Shown here in pieces: positions 13,758 through 23,535 of a stretch of DNA of 64,000 nt; positions within the stretch are counted from its first letter, which is position 1; each line of letters begins with the position of its first letter. The notes under the pieces were generated by a model. That model did no database searches, was not told where the DNA came from, and worked only from the letters and a program-made list of their open reading frames with translations. The stretch is from Acidobacteriota bacterium (lineage in GTDB: Bacteria; Acidobacteriota; Terriglobia; Acidiferrales; UBA7541), in NCBI GenBank assembly GCA_016201285.1, contig JACQDE010000037.1, positions 1 to 64,000 of the forward strand, read 5' to 3'. Position numbers and translations under genes: made by a program.

Positions 13758-16712
13758 ATGCTGGCGCTGTGGCTCGCCGCGGAAAGCGCGCGCGCTCAGT
13801 TGCCGATGCCGCCGCCTGCAGCAACCCCAGCCTCAGCGGCGGCAGAGAACACCGCACAATTTGAGGAACAACGGGTCGCAGTGGTCCGCGTGGTGAGCGA
13901 GAGCGGGGAAGTGCTCACGGAAAACCCCGCGGCGCTTGCGCAGCAGGCCGGGCAAAGCTACCGCGGCGACGCGGTGCGCGAGAGCTTGCGGCAACTCTAC
14001 CGCAGCGGGCGCTACGCGGACGTCCGTGCGGAGGCCGCAGCGGGCGAGGGCGGGGTGCGGCTGGACTTCGTTGTCCGGCAGAACGCCTACGTCAACAGCG
14101 TGCGCGTGACGGGGCTGCGGGAGCCGCCGAACGAGGGTACGGCACTGGCGGCGCTGCAATTGGGTCTGGGCGAAATCTTCCGGGAGCGCGCGCTGCGCGA
14201 AGCGTTGGAACGATTGCAGGAGGCGTTGCGGGATGAAGGGTTCTATCATGCCGGGATCGCCGTCGAGCGCAAAGAAACTCCGGCGACACATCAAATGGAT
14301 ATCCGAGTGTGGGTCGCGGCGGGGCCGCGGGCGCGCATCGGAGTAGTGGCCGAACAGGGGGAAGCGCATTCGAACGGAAACGAACTACTGCGGCGGGCGC
14401 GGCTGAAGCCCGGGAAGGAAGTGACGACGGCGCGGCTGGATCGCGCGGCGGAGCGAGTGCGCAAGTACCTGGCCAAGCGCGGGCACCTGAGCGCGCGCGT
14501 AGCGGTACGCCGAGGGGATTACGACGCGAGTAGCAAAACGTTGCCGTTGACACTGGACGTATTTGCGGGTCCGAAAGTGCGCGTGGAGTTGAGCGGCGCA
14601 AAAATTTCGGACGGAAAGCTGCGAAAGCTGCTGCCCATCTACCAGGAGGGCGCGGTGGACGAAGACCTGCTACAGGAAGGGCGGCGAAACATCCGCGATC
14701 ACCTGGAGTCGCGGGGCTACTTCGACTCGCAAGTGCGCTACACCGCGGGCGAGGACGCGAAGACAGGCCACCGGGTGATCACGTACACGGTCGAGCGCGG
14801 GGCGCAGCGGAGGCTGGTGGGCATCGAGTTCACCGGGAACAAATACTTCAGCACATCGCTGTTGCGCGAACGGCTGGGATTGCAGCCGGCGAGCCTGGCG
14901 TCGCGCGGGCGGTTCAGCCGGAAGCTGCTGGAGTCAGATACGGAAAGCATTCAGCAGATGTACGTGGCGAACGGCTTCCGGGATGCGCAGGTGCAGTGGG
15001 AAACGGTGGAGGACTATCAGGGGAAAAAGGGCGACCTGTTTGTGCGCTTCCGCGTCGCGGAAGGGCCGCAGACGCTGGTGGCCGGGCTGAAGCTCGAGGG
15101 CAACAAGACGCTCGACAATGACTTTCTCCTCTCCGTGGTCGGCTCGACGCCGGGACAGCCGTTTTCGGAATTCAACGTGGCCGGCGACCGGGACAACATT
15201 CTGGCGCTCTACTACAACGAGGGATTTCCGGAGGCGCGGTTTGAGCCGCTAGCGGAGGAGGGCGGCGCGCCGAACCGGATGCGGCTGACCTACCGGATCG
15301 TCGAAGGGCCGCAGTTCAAGGTGAAACAGGTGCTGCTCGGCGGCTACCAGAACACGCGAGAAAACACGATCGCACGGGAAGTGCAACTTACGCCGGGCGA
15401 ACCGCTACGGCAGGGAGACATCGTGGAGACGCAACGGCGGCTCTACAACCTAGGCATCTTCAGCCGGGTGCAGATCGCGCCACAGAACCCGAGCGGTACG
15501 GATACAGACAAGACGCTGATCGTGCTGGTGGAGGAAGCGAAGCGGTACACGATCGCGTACGGCGGCGGCGTGGAAGTGCAGCGACTGGGAAGCGGGAGCG
15601 ACCCCGTGGGCGGTGAGGTGCGCGCGAGCCCGCGCGGGATTTTCGAGATCAGCAAAGCAAACGTACTGGGGCGGGCGCACACGCTGAGCTTCAAGGTGCG
15701 CGCGAGCACGCTGCAGGGACGGGCGCTGCTGAGCTACACGGCGCCGAGTTTTCTGGGGCGGCCGTCGCTGAGTTTCCTGCAAACGGGATTTGCGGACAAG
15801 ACGCGGGACGTGAGGACGTTCACCTCGACGCGGTACGAAGCGTCGACGCAGGTGGCGCAGCAGGTGAGCAACATCACGACCGTGCTCTATCGCTACGCCT
15901 TCCGGCGCGTGCAAGTGGACGCGGCGTCGCTTAAGGTGGACCCGCTGCAAATTCCGCTGTTCAGCCAGCCGACAAAGATCTCGTCGCTGGGGATTTCATG
16001 GGTGCGCGAGCGGCGCGATAACCCGACCGATGCCACGCGGGGCAACTTCAACACGGCGGACCTGAGCGTGGCGAGCCGCGCGCTGGCGTCGAGCGCGAGC
16101 TTCTTGCGCGCGTTCGTGCAGAACTCGACGTTTCATGCACTGCCGCGGCGGATGAGCTTCGCACGCTCGACGCGCATCGGCATCCAGCGGGCACTGGGTA
16201 AGACGATGCCCGTCGACATCCCGCTGCCAGAACGGTTTTTCGCGGGCGGCGGAATGTCGCTGCGCGGATTCGCTCTGAACCAGGCGGGACCGCGCGATCC
16301 GAAGACGGGCTTCCCCATCGGCGGGCAAGCGATGCTGCTGTTCAACCAGGAGCTGCGCTTCCCGATGCGGCTGCCGTTGGTGAGCGGAACGGTTGGCGGG
16401 GCAATTTTCTATGATGCAGGCAACGTCTTCCGGCAAGCAAACCGGATCACGCTGGCGATGAAGCCGCCGGCGCCGGTGTTCAGCACGCTGACGCCGAACG
16501 TCTGCCAACTGAATTGCACGAACGAGCTGCGGTACTTTTCGCATACGATCGGTTTCGGAATCCGGTACGCGACGCCGATCGGGCCGGTGCGGATCGATCT
16601 GGCGTACCAGCTCAACGCGCCGCAGATTCTTGTGCCGGACGGCGCGGGGGGGCAGAAGCTGAGCCGGCTGCCAAGATTTCATTTCTTTTTCAATATTGGA
16701 TCGCTGTTCTAA
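13758..16712 (+). CDS. Omp85-family outer membrane assembly protein (TamA/BamA-like)
   Basis: Inserts or helps fold beta-barrel proteins in the outer membrane. From ATG 13758 it is 984 residues: a short signal peptide (MLALWLAAESARA-Q), about five POTRA repeats to residue 590, then a C-terminal barrel ending FHFFFNIGSLF with a terminal Phe. The frame is open upstream for 144 codons, but those are a shadow of the divergent gene. A strong GGAGG run (about 13729) points to ATT 13740 as a possible start, adding six residues. Downstream genes overlap: the SurA-like start shares one base with the stop, and TamB follows. The set Omp85-chaperone-TamB argues for a TamA-like role, though a BamA role is not excluded. 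Confidence 0.88.
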   Translation: MLALWLAAESARAQLPMPPPAATPASAAAENTAQFEEQRVAVVRVVSESGEVLTENPAALAQQAGQSYRGDAVRESLRQLYRSGRYADVRAEAAAGEGGVRLDFVVRQNAYVNSVRVTGLREPPNEGTALAALQLGLGEIFRERALREALERLQEALRDEGFYHAGIAVERKETPATHQMDIRVWVAAGPRARIGVVAEQGEAHSNGNELLRRARLKPGKEVTTARLDRAAERVRKYLAKRGHLSARVAVRRGDYDASSKTLPLTLDVFAGPKVRVELSGAKISDGKLRKLLPIYQEGAVDEDLLQEGRRNIRDHLESRGYFDSQVRYTAGEDAKTGHRVITYTVERGAQRRLVGIEFTGNKYFSTSLLRERLGLQPASLASRGRFSRKLLESDTESIQQMYVANGFRDAQVQWETVEDYQGKKGDLFVRFRVAEGPQTLVAGLKLEGNKTLDNDFLLSVVGSTPGQPFSEFNVAGDRDNILALYYNEGFPEARFEPLAEEGGAPNRMRLTYRIVEGPQFKVKQVLLGGYQNTRENTIAREVQLTPGEPLRQGDIVETQRRLYNLGIFSRVQIAPQNPSGTDTDKTLIVLVEEAKRYTIAYGGGVEVQRLGSGSDPVGGEVRASPRGIFEISKANVLGRAHTLSFKVRASTLQGRALLSYTAPSFLGRPSLSFLQTGFADKTRDVRTFTSTRYEASTQVAQQVSNITTVLYRYAFRRVQVDAASLKVDPLQIPLFSQPTKISSLGISWVRERRDNPTDATRGNFNTADLSVASRALASSASFLRAFVQNSTFHALPRRMSFARSTRIGIQRALGKTMPVDIPLPERFFAGGGMSLRGFALNQAGPRDPKTGFPIGGQAMLLFNQELRFPMRLPLVSGTVGGAIFYDAGNVFRQANRITLAMKPPAPVFSTLTPNVCQLNCTNELRYFSHTIGFGIRYATPIGPVRIDLAYQLNAPQILVPDGAGGQKLSRLPRFHFFFNIGSLF

Positions 16713-17377
16713 TGCGCGGAAAGATCGCCATTCTCGTGATGTTGCTAGGACAGGCGTGGGCCCTTGTCCTGCAGGCGCAGCAAGTGGTGGACCGCATTGT
16801 GGCGCGGATCGAAGACGACATACTGACGCAGAGCGAAGTGCGGGAGCTGGGGCAGTTCCAGCAACTCTTGAACGGTCCCGGCGCGGGCGGGCCGAGCGGG
16901 TTGCCGGGAGAGGAGAAGTTGATCGGGCGGCTGATTGACCAGTGGATCGTGAACGCGGAAGCAGCGGCGGCGCGGTTTCCGCTCCCGGCGAAAGCGGAAG
17001 TGCAGCGCGAGGTGGAGCGGCTTGCGGCGCAGTTCGATTCCGCGGCGGCGTACCGTGCGCGGCTGAAGAAACTCGAACTGACGCCGGAAAGCGTGGCGCG
17101 GCAGGTGGAGAGGCAGATTTACCTGGCACGGTACCTCGACTACAAGTTCCGGCCGGCGACGCAGGTGGAGAGCGCGCAGGCAGAGAAGTACTACCGGGAA
17201 GAACTGCTGCCAGAGCTGCGGCGGCGCGGGCAGGAAGCGCCGGCGATGGAGGCCGTGGAGGAGCAAATCCGCGAACTACTGACGCAGCGGGAGATCAGCG
17301 CACGGGCAGTCCGGTGGCTCGAGGACACGCGGGCGCGACTCAAGATCGAGATCGCGGAAAAGAAGAACACGCCGTGA
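16712..17377 (+). CDS. SurA-like periplasmic chaperone without PPIase domain
   Basis: 221 residues with a signal peptide (residues 1-22, ending LVLQAQQ). The mature protein begins VVDRIVARIEDDILTQSEV, which matches the N-terminal substrate-binding domain of SurA (VDxIxAxVNDxxIxxSEL). No parvulin isomerase domain follows, so it is probably a chaperone only. It is coupled to both neighbours: TAATG with the Omp85 stop and GTGA with the TamB start. This placement between an Omp85 protein and TamB suggests it escorts outer membrane proteins through the periplasm. Confidence 0.75.
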   Translation: MRGKIAILVMLLGQAWALVLQAQQVVDRIVARIEDDILTQSEVRELGQFQQLLNGPGAGGPSGLPGEEKLIGRLIDQWIVNAEAAAARFPLPAKAEVQREVERLAAQFDSAAAYRARLKKLELTPESVARQVERQIYLARYLDYKFRPATQVESAQAEKYYREELLPELRRRGQEAPAMEAVEEQIRELLTQREISARAVRWLEDTRARLKIEIAEKKNTP

Positions 17378-20300
17378 AGCTGAAGTGGAAACGGTGGCTG
17401 AAGATCCTGGGGGCGATGGCGGCGGCCCTCATTGTGGTTGCGGTAATCCTCGTCCAGACGGGCGTAGTGGCGCGATGGGCGCGGAAGAGCGTGATCGCAC
17501 GGATTGAAAAAATGACGGGCGGGCGGGTGGAGCTGAAGGAGTTCCGCTTCAGCGTGGTGGGGTTGCGCGCCGAACTTGACGACTTCACGCTGCACGGGCG
17601 CGAACCGGAGGGCACTCCGCCGTTCTTCCACGCGGACAAGCTTGTGGTGGATCTGCGGGTGGTGTCGTTTTTCAGGCGCAAGATCACGCTCGACGAAGTG
17701 CGGATGGAAAAACCGAACGTACACGTGCGCATCGACAAGGAAGGACGGAGCAACGCGCCGGCGCCGAAGACCGAGCGGCCGGCGGGGCAACCGTGGCGAG
17801 AGCGGATTTTTGAATTGACGATCCGCGAGCTGCGGGTCGACCACGGACAGCTACTGATCAACGACGTGCGAGTGCCGCTGGCGGCGGAGGGCGGCGAGTT
17901 TAACTTTGCGCTGGAGTTTCGCGCGGCGGAAGCAGGCCAGGAGAGCTATGAGGGCACGGCGAGCTGGAAAAAGATGAAACTGGCGGCGCGACGTTACCTG
18001 CCGTTTGCTTCCGACTGGCGACTGAAATTCACGCTGGGGCGCGAGAGCTTCGAGGTAAACGAATTTATGTGGAAGCTGCCGCATTCGGAATTGAAGGCCG
18101 GGGCGCGGCTGGCGAGCTTTGCGAAGCCGGATTGGAGCTTCCGCTATCAAGGAACGCTTTCGCTCGATGACCTGCGCACGATCCTGCGCAAGCCGAATTC
18201 GCCGCAGGGCATGGTGGGATTCAGCGGCGAAGGAAACACCGCGAGTGGCGAGCTGAGTGTGAAGGGCAGCTATGCGGCGCGAGAAATTGACATGCCGTAC
18301 GAGTGGTTCCACACGAAAGGAATCACGAGCCGCGGAAGTTATACGGTGGCGAAGCGGCGGCTGGAGATCCCGGACTTCGAGGCGCGAGTGCTGGGCGGAG
18401 GGGTTGCAGGGCGCGTGACGATGGAGTTCGAAGGCGTGAAGTTCCGCGCGGAGTCGCACGCTCAGGGGATCAACCTGGCGGGGCTTCTGGCGGCAGTGAA
18501 CAACCGGAATTTTCCGGTGACGCCCCTGCATTGGAATGGATCGGTGGCGATTGACACCGTGACGACGTGGGACCACGACTTCAAGCATTTTGCATCGCGC
18601 GGCGTGACGCAGTGGAACCCGCCGGCGGAACTGCGCGAAGGCGAGATCCCAGTGACGGCGCGAGTGGACTTCGACTACTCACTGGATAGCAAGGCGGCGG
18701 TGCTGCGGCAAAGCGAGATCACGACGCCGACAAGCCGGCTGGAACTGGACGGGCGGCTAGGAGCGGAAAACTCCGAGCTGGCGATCAACCTGGATGTACG
18801 CGACCTATTGCCGTGGAACGACTTCATCAACCGGTTGCGGGGCGAGGACGCAGAGCCAAGACGCATCGCGGGGCGGGCGACGTGGAAGGGCCGGATGACG
18901 GGCGACCTTCCGGTCGCCCCTACGTTCGTGGGGCACGTGCGCGGGGTTGAGGCGCAGTACGAAAGACTTTACTGGGACGAGATGGAAGGCGACGTGACGT
19001 ACTCGCCGGAAGAATTGAGGCTGGAACGGACGCAGGTGCGGCGCGGCCGGTCATCCGTCGAGATGAGCCTGCGGCTCGAGTTTGATGATTGGAGCTACCT
19101 GCCGGAGAGCCAGTGGGAGATGCTGGTAAACGTGCGGCGGACGCCGACAGACGATTTGCAGGCGCTGTTCGGGTGGGCGTATGGGGCGCGGGCGCTGTTG
19201 AGCGGGGAATTCCGCGGGCGTGGGACGCGAAGCGATCCGGAGTTTGCGGGGCCGTTCCAGCTCGAGCAGGTGGAGGGGTGGGGATTCCGAGCGGACCGGG
19301 CGCGAGGGCACTTTGCGCTGCGCAAAGATGAGGTACGCATCGCCCGGGCAGAAATCCAGCAAGGCAAAGGGCGCATGACGGGAGAGTTCCTCTACCGCAT
19401 GGCCAGCGCGGAAACGCCGGCGGAAGTGGAATTCGACTTGGACGGTTCCGCGATCACCCTCGAACAGATTGAGCGGATCCAGACGGAGCGATTTCCACTG
19501 GGCGGGCAACTGAGCTTTGCGGTGCGCGGGCGCGGGCCGGTGACGGCGCCCACGTCGGAAGGCACGCTGCGGCTCGAGAATTTCAAGGTGGGCGACGAGG
19601 TCATGGGGAGCTTCGTTGCGCAACTGCGCTCCGACGGGAGACGCGCGCACGCGGAGTTGAAGTCCACGATGGCGGCGGGCCGGCTGGAGGGGAAGCTGGA
19701 CCTGACGCTCGGGGGAGAGTACCCGCTGCAGGGCGATCTGACGGTGCAGGACTTCGACCTGGACGTGTTCATCAAAACCGCGCTGCGGCTGAAGAAGCTG
19801 ACGGGTCACAGCGACGTTGACGGGCGATTCCGACTGAGCGGGCTGCTGGCCAGACCGGAGACGATGGCCATCGAAGCGGACATCTCGCAACTGAAATTCG
19901 ACTACCAATACGTGAAGCTGGAAAACGTGGGGCCGCTGAGGCTGGCGTACCGCGGAGAAGAAGTGCGCGTCGAGCAGGCGCACATCCGCGGGGCAGAAAC
20001 GGATCTTGCAATTGCGGGCTTCGTGCGATTCACGGGGACGCGGCCAGTGAACCTGCGGCTGGCTGGAACGGTGAATTTGCAACTGCTGGGCGGGTTCCTC
20101 CCCACACTGGAAGCGCGTGGCGCAGCGGGGGTGAACGCGTCCATTGAGGGCACGCTGGCCAATCCGCGCATTACCGGAGGCGTGCACGTGGAGAACGCCT
20201 CGGCGAACTACGGCGATTTCCCCGCGGGGTTGAGCAAGCTGCGCGGGGATTTTGTGTTCGACCGGAGCCGGCTGGTGTTTGAAAACGTGACGGCAGAGGC

Positions 20301-21336
20301 GGGCGGCGGCAAGGTAGTGCTGGGCGGCACGCTGACCTACGGCGACGGCGGCGCGGCGGTGCGGTACGACCTGACGATGCAGGCCACGCGAGTGCGCGTG
20401 CGCTACCCGGAGGGGATGAGCTGGCTGGCGGGCGGGACGATGCGTCTGACGGGAACGACGCAGGCGGGCGTGCTCTCCGGGCGCGTACTGGTGGAGCGGT
20501 TGCTGCTGGCCGAAGGGTTCGACCTGGCGTCGATGATAGTGGCGTCGCGCGAAGGAGTGCGCGGGCCGGCGACGACGTCCCCGTACGTGCGCAACCTGCA
20601 ATTCGACGTGGAGGCGGCGTCCACGCCGGATGCGAGGCTGGAGTGGAGCGGAGCGCGGTTCGAGAGCGAGGCGAACTTGAGATTGCGCGGCACGTGGGAG
20701 CACCCGATTTTTCTCGGGCACATCCACCTACTGAGCGGTGAGATGAGCTTCCGCGGGAACCGCTACCGGCTGACGCGCGGCGACATTAATTTTGCCAACC
20801 CGTTCCGGCTGGACCCGGCACTGAACGTGGAGGCGACGACGACGATCCGGCAGTACGAAATCACATTGAACTTTACGGGACCGGCAAGCCGCCCGGTGCT
20901 GGGGTACCGCTCAGACCCGCCGCTGCCGGCGACGGACATCATCGCGCTGCTGGCACTTGGGCGCACGGGCGAGGAGAGCGAGCTGCGTTCGCCGAGGCGA
21001 GTGCAATCGCCGGAAATGGGCGCGTCGACGCTGCTTTCCGAAGCGATTTCGAGCCAGGTGGCGGGGCGGATCGAGAAACTTTTCGGCGTGAGCCGCTTCC
21101 GCGTGGACCCGTTTCTGGCGGGGACAGGGACGGACCAGAACACTTCGGCGCGGGTCACCATCGAGCAGCAGGTGGCGCGCGACCTGACGATCACGTACAT
21201 CACCAACGTGACCTCAACGCAGCAGCAGGTGATCCAGGTGGAGTACAACGTGAACAAAAACGTGTCCATCGTGGCGCTGCGGGACCAGAACGGGACGTTC
21301 GGGCTGGATGTGAAGTTTAAGAAGAGATTCAAGTGA
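17374..21336 (+). CDS. TamB/AsmA-like translocation and lipid-transport protein
   Basis: 1320 residues from GTG 17374, which overlaps the stop of the SurA-like gene. An N-terminal basic stretch and one transmembrane helix (LKILGAMAAALIVVAVILV) anchor it in the inner membrane. A long repetitive beta-rich periplasmic body follows, typical of the bridge-forming TamB/AsmA group, and the C-terminal 350 residues match the TamB_C (DUF490) domain (RYRLTRGDINFANPFRLDPALNVEA... ends DVKFKKRFK). Known TamB proteins work with TamA and in phospholipid transfer to the outer membrane. Near residue 510 the codons form a perfect palindrome (18900-18923) of the local repeat type, encoding GDLPVAPT. Confidence 0.88.
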   Translation: MKLKWKRWLKILGAMAAALIVVAVILVQTGVVARWARKSVIARIEKMTGGRVELKEFRFSVVGLRAELDDFTLHGREPEGTPPFFHADKLVVDLRVVSFFRRKITLDEVRMEKPNVHVRIDKEGRSNAPAPKTERPAGQPWRERIFELTIRELRVDHGQLLINDVRVPLAAEGGEFNFALEFRAAEAGQESYEGTASWKKMKLAARRYLPFASDWRLKFTLGRESFEVNEFMWKLPHSELKAGARLASFAKPDWSFRYQGTLSLDDLRTILRKPNSPQGMVGFSGEGNTASGELSVKGSYAAREIDMPYEWFHTKGITSRGSYTVAKRRLEIPDFEARVLGGGVAGRVTMEFEGVKFRAESHAQGINLAGLLAAVNNRNFPVTPLHWNGSVAIDTVTTWDHDFKHFASRGVTQWNPPAELREGEIPVTARVDFDYSLDSKAAVLRQSEITTPTSRLELDGRLGAENSELAINLDVRDLLPWNDFINRLRGEDAEPRRIAGRATWKGRMTGDLPVAPTFVGHVRGVEAQYERLYWDEMEGDVTYSPEELRLERTQVRRGRSSVEMSLRLEFDDWSYLPESQWEMLVNVRRTPTDDLQALFGWAYGARALLSGEFRGRGTRSDPEFAGPFQLEQVEGWGFRADRARGHFALRKDEVRIARAEIQQGKGRMTGEFLYRMASAETPAEVEFDLDGSAITLEQIERIQTERFPLGGQLSFAVRGRGPVTAPTSEGTLRLENFKVGDEVMGSFVAQLRSDGRRAHAELKSTMAAGRLEGKLDLTLGGEYPLQGDLTVQDFDLDVFIKTALRLKKLTGHSDVDGRFRLSGLLARPETMAIEADISQLKFDYQYVKLENVGPLRLAYRGEEVRVEQAHIRGAETDLAIAGFVRFTGTRPVNLRLAGTVNLQLLGGFLPTLEARGAAGVNASIEGTLANPRITGGVHVENASANYGDFPAGLSKLRGDFVFDRSRLVFENVTAEAGGGKVVLGGTLTYGDGGAAVRYDLTMQATRVRVRYPEGMSWLAGGTMRLTGTTQAGVLSGRVLVERLLLAEGFDLASMIVASREGVRGPATTSPYVRNLQFDVEAASTPDARLEWSGARFESEANLRLRGTWEHPIFLGHIHLLSGEMSFRGNRYRLTRGDINFANPFRLDPALNVEATTTIRQYEITLNFTGPASRPVLGYRSDPPLPATDIIALLALGRTGEESELRSPRRVQSPEMGASTLLSEAISSQVAGRIEKLFGVSRFRVDPFLAGTGTDQNTSARVTIEQQVARDLTITYITNVTSTQQQVIQVEYNVNKNVSIVALRDQNGTFGLDVKFKKRFK
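18900..18923. repeat. REP-like palindrome within tamB
   Basis: GGGCGACC-ttcc-GGTCGCCC followed by CTAC, in frame in the TamB coding region. Its border is that of the intergenic family. Confidence 0.55.
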
Positions 21337-21376
21337 CAGAGAGCAGGCAGCACGTAGTAGGAAGCAGGAACCGCGA

Positions 21377-22378
21377 CTACTTGCGTGCTGCGGCGAGGGA
21401 CCAGAGATAGACGGAGCGATCGGCGAAGCAGAGGACGGCGAGCCAGCGACCGTCGGGGCTGAGAGCAAGATCGGTGACGGGGGCGTGCTGGGGGAGCTGG
21501 AGGAGTTCGCTGCCGGAGGAGACGTCCCAGAGGCGGACAGTAAGATCGCGACTGCCGGTGATGAGCTGCTTGCTGTCCGGAGTGAAGAGGACGGCGGTAA
21601 CGGGCTTGGCGTGACCGAAAAGAATTTTCAGCGTGGTGCCTTTGTCGAAATCGAAGAGCATGGCGGTGGAATCGCCGCTGCCGGAGGCGACGAGCAGGCG
21701 GTCGGGACTGAACGCGACGGCGAGAATCGCGCCTTCGTGGCCAAGCAGGGAGCGCATCTGCGGCCCCCAGAGCTGAACCTTGGGGTCGGAGTTGCCGAAG
21801 GCGACCCAGTGACTGTCGGGGCTGAAGGCGAGCGCACGGACCGTGCGGGCCTGAGCGCCGATGGGGCCGGGAGCGTCCATCGTACGATCGTTCTTGCCGG
21901 TGCGTGCGTCCCAGAGGCGCATGGTGCCGTCGCCGCTGCCAGAGGCAAGCAGGCGGCCGTTGGGACTGTACGCAAGAGCTTCTATCCATCCACAGCGGCA
22001 GGCAATGGAACGCAGCTCGTTGCCGGTGGCAACGTCCCAGAACTTGATCTTCTGATCCCACCCTCCGGAAACCAGCACCCGGCCATCGGGACTGAAAGCG
22101 AGGGCGCGGACTTCATCTTTGTGGCCCGATAGCGTGCGGACTTCGCGCCAGGTGGCGACTTCCCAGAGCTTGATGGTTTTGTCGCCGCTGCCGGTGGCGA
22201 GCCAGCGACCGTCAGGACTGAAGGCGACGGCGAGGATGTCGCCTTTGTGGCCCGTGGCGAGAGTGGCGTCTGGCTTGGCGGATGGGTGAACGGGAGGCGC
22301 AGGCTGCTGCGCGCCGGTCCAGAAGCTGGACGCGAGCAACAGAAACACATTGCCTGCAAACAAGAAGTATCTGGTCAC
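21377..22378 (-). CDS. Exported WD40-repeat protein
   Basis: 333 residues, signal peptide (residues 4-24, TRYFLFAGNVFLLLASSFWTG). Then seven WD40 blades, each with an xLAxSPDGRxLAxGSxDxTxxLWD pattern, from residue 42 to the end, which closes one propeller. WD40 propellers are binding platforms with no catalytic role of their own. It is monocistronic and convergent with tamB. Partner unknown. Confidence 0.85.
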   Translation of the reverse strand: MTRYFLFAGNVFLLLASSFWTGAQQPAPPVHPSAKPDATLATGHKGDILAVAFSPDGRWLATGSGDKTIKLWEVATWREVRTLSGHKDEVRALAFSPDGRVLVSGGWDQKIKFWDVATGNELRSIACRCGWIEALAYSPNGRLLASGSGDGTMRLWDARTGKNDRTMDAPGPIGAQARTVRALAFSPDSHWVAFGNSDPKVQLWGPQMRSLLGHEGAILAVAFSPDRLLVASGSGDSTAMLFDFDKGTTLKILFGHAKPVTAVLFTPDSKQLITGSRDLTVRLWDVSSGSELLQLPQHAPVTDLALSPDGRWLAVLCFADRSVYLWSLAAARK

Positions 22379-22526
22379 GAAAGAAGCATCCTGAAGCTTC
22401 CGGGTCGGGTATCATAACTCGAATTCGGGAAGGACGATGTGTGGTATGAGCAACTGCTCCTGCAAGTCATCTGCTGGCGAGATTGAATTCATTTGAAGTG
22501 AAACTTGTCTCAGTGGTAAGAAGAAC

Positions 22527-22823
22527 ATGGATGAGCTGCTGAGGTGGCGGGAAGAGTTTCCGATCCTCGAAAAGACGATCGTAGCTGATCAGCAATGCAC
22601 TGGGGGCGATGCCGCGCGGGGTGTACGAGCGGATGTAGGAGTACGCGGAGGAGGCGTTGCGGGAGCTGCTCGCGCGAAACATCCTGGTGGACTACCGGCC
22701 GAGGCGGGCATCCGGCTCTGGCCACATTTCTACAATCGTGACGAAGAAATCGATTCTGCGCGGGCGCAGATTAAGGAAATCCTTGCGACGCGGGCGTGGG
22801 AGTGGCACGTTCCGGCGGTGTGA
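22527..22823 (+). pseudogene. Decayed kynureninase gene
   Basis: Reading across frames gives MDELLRWREEFPILEKTI, then after a one-base insertion LISNALGAMPRGVYERM, EYAEEAL, then a jump to RELLARNILVDYRP and, after another shift, AGIRLWPHFYNRDEEIDSARAQIKEIL. These are the N-terminal 45 and C-terminal 65 residues of a kynureninase-type PLP enzyme; the central 300 residues, including the PLP lysine, are missing. Two in-frame TAG codons also interrupt the first part, where the family has Tyr and Gln. It is non-functional. Kynureninase cleaves kynurenine to anthranilate, so this genome once had that tryptophan route here. Confidence 0.75.
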
Positions 22824-22863
22824 GTGGGTGCTATAATTTCTGCACGCGCCTTTCCGAGAGGGA

Positions 22864-23535
22864 ATGTTTGGTGGAACAACAACTCGAGGCTTTGAGGATT
22901 TGCGCCGGGAAATGGTCCAGGAACAGATCCGTGACCGGGGCATCCGGTGCCCGCGCGTGCTGGACGCAATGCTGCGCGTGCCGCGGCACGAGTTTGTCCC
23001 CGAAGACTTGATTGACGGGGCGTATGCCGACCAGCCGTTGCCGATCGGGGAAGGGCAGACGATTTCGCAACCGTTCATGGTGGGAGCGATGACGGAAGCG
23101 CTGGAACTCGAAGGGGAAGAACGCGTGCTGGAAGTGGGCACGGGTTCGGGTTACCAGGCGGCGCTGCTGGCGCTGCTGGCGCGCGAGGTGCACAGCGTGG
23201 AAAGCATCGCGGGACTGGCGACGGCGGCGCAGGAACGGCTGGCGCGGCTGGGATGCAGCAACGTGCACGTGCACACCGGCGACGGGACGCTCGGGTGGGC
23301 GGAGGCCGCGCCGTATGATGCCATCGTGGTGACGGCGGCAGCGCCGCGGATTCCGCCGCCGCTGGTTGAACAGCTTGCCGAGGGCGGGCGGCTGGTGATT
23401 CCCGTCGGGCCGGCCACGGAGCAGGAACTGCTGCTGGTGCGCAAGAACTGCGGGCAAACGACATCGGAGGCGCTGCACTATTGCCGGTTTGTGCCGCTGC
23501 TGGGCCGCCACGGCTGGCAGAGTCCACATTCCTGA
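22864..23535 (+). CDS. pcm: Protein-L-isoaspartate O-methyltransferase
   Basis: 223 residues. It methylates isoaspartyl residues with S-adenosylmethionine so that damaged proteins can be repaired. The SAM motif VLEVGTGSGYQAALLA, the upstream FVPEDLIDGAYADQPLPIGEGQTISQPFMV substrate loop and the DAIVVTAAAPRIPPPLVEQLAEGGRLVIPVG strand are all intact and of normal length. No signal peptide. It overlaps the following glycosyltransferase gene by one base (TGATG), so the two are probably co-transcribed. Confidence 0.92.
   Translation: MFGGTTTRGFEDLRREMVQEQIRDRGIRCPRVLDAMLRVPRHEFVPEDLIDGAYADQPLPIGEGQTISQPFMVGAMTEALELEGEERVLEVGTGSGYQAALLALLAREVHSVESIAGLATAAQERLARLGCSNVHVHTGDGTLGWAEAAPYDAIVVTAAAPRIPPPLVEQLAEGGRLVIPVGPATEQELLLVRKNCGQTTSEALHYCRFVPLLGRHGWQSPHS

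Noticed and set aside
19051-20727. 558-residue open frame antisense to tamB
   Set aside because: Arg/His/Gln-rich shadow typical of high-GC antisense frames; tamB is clearly coding.
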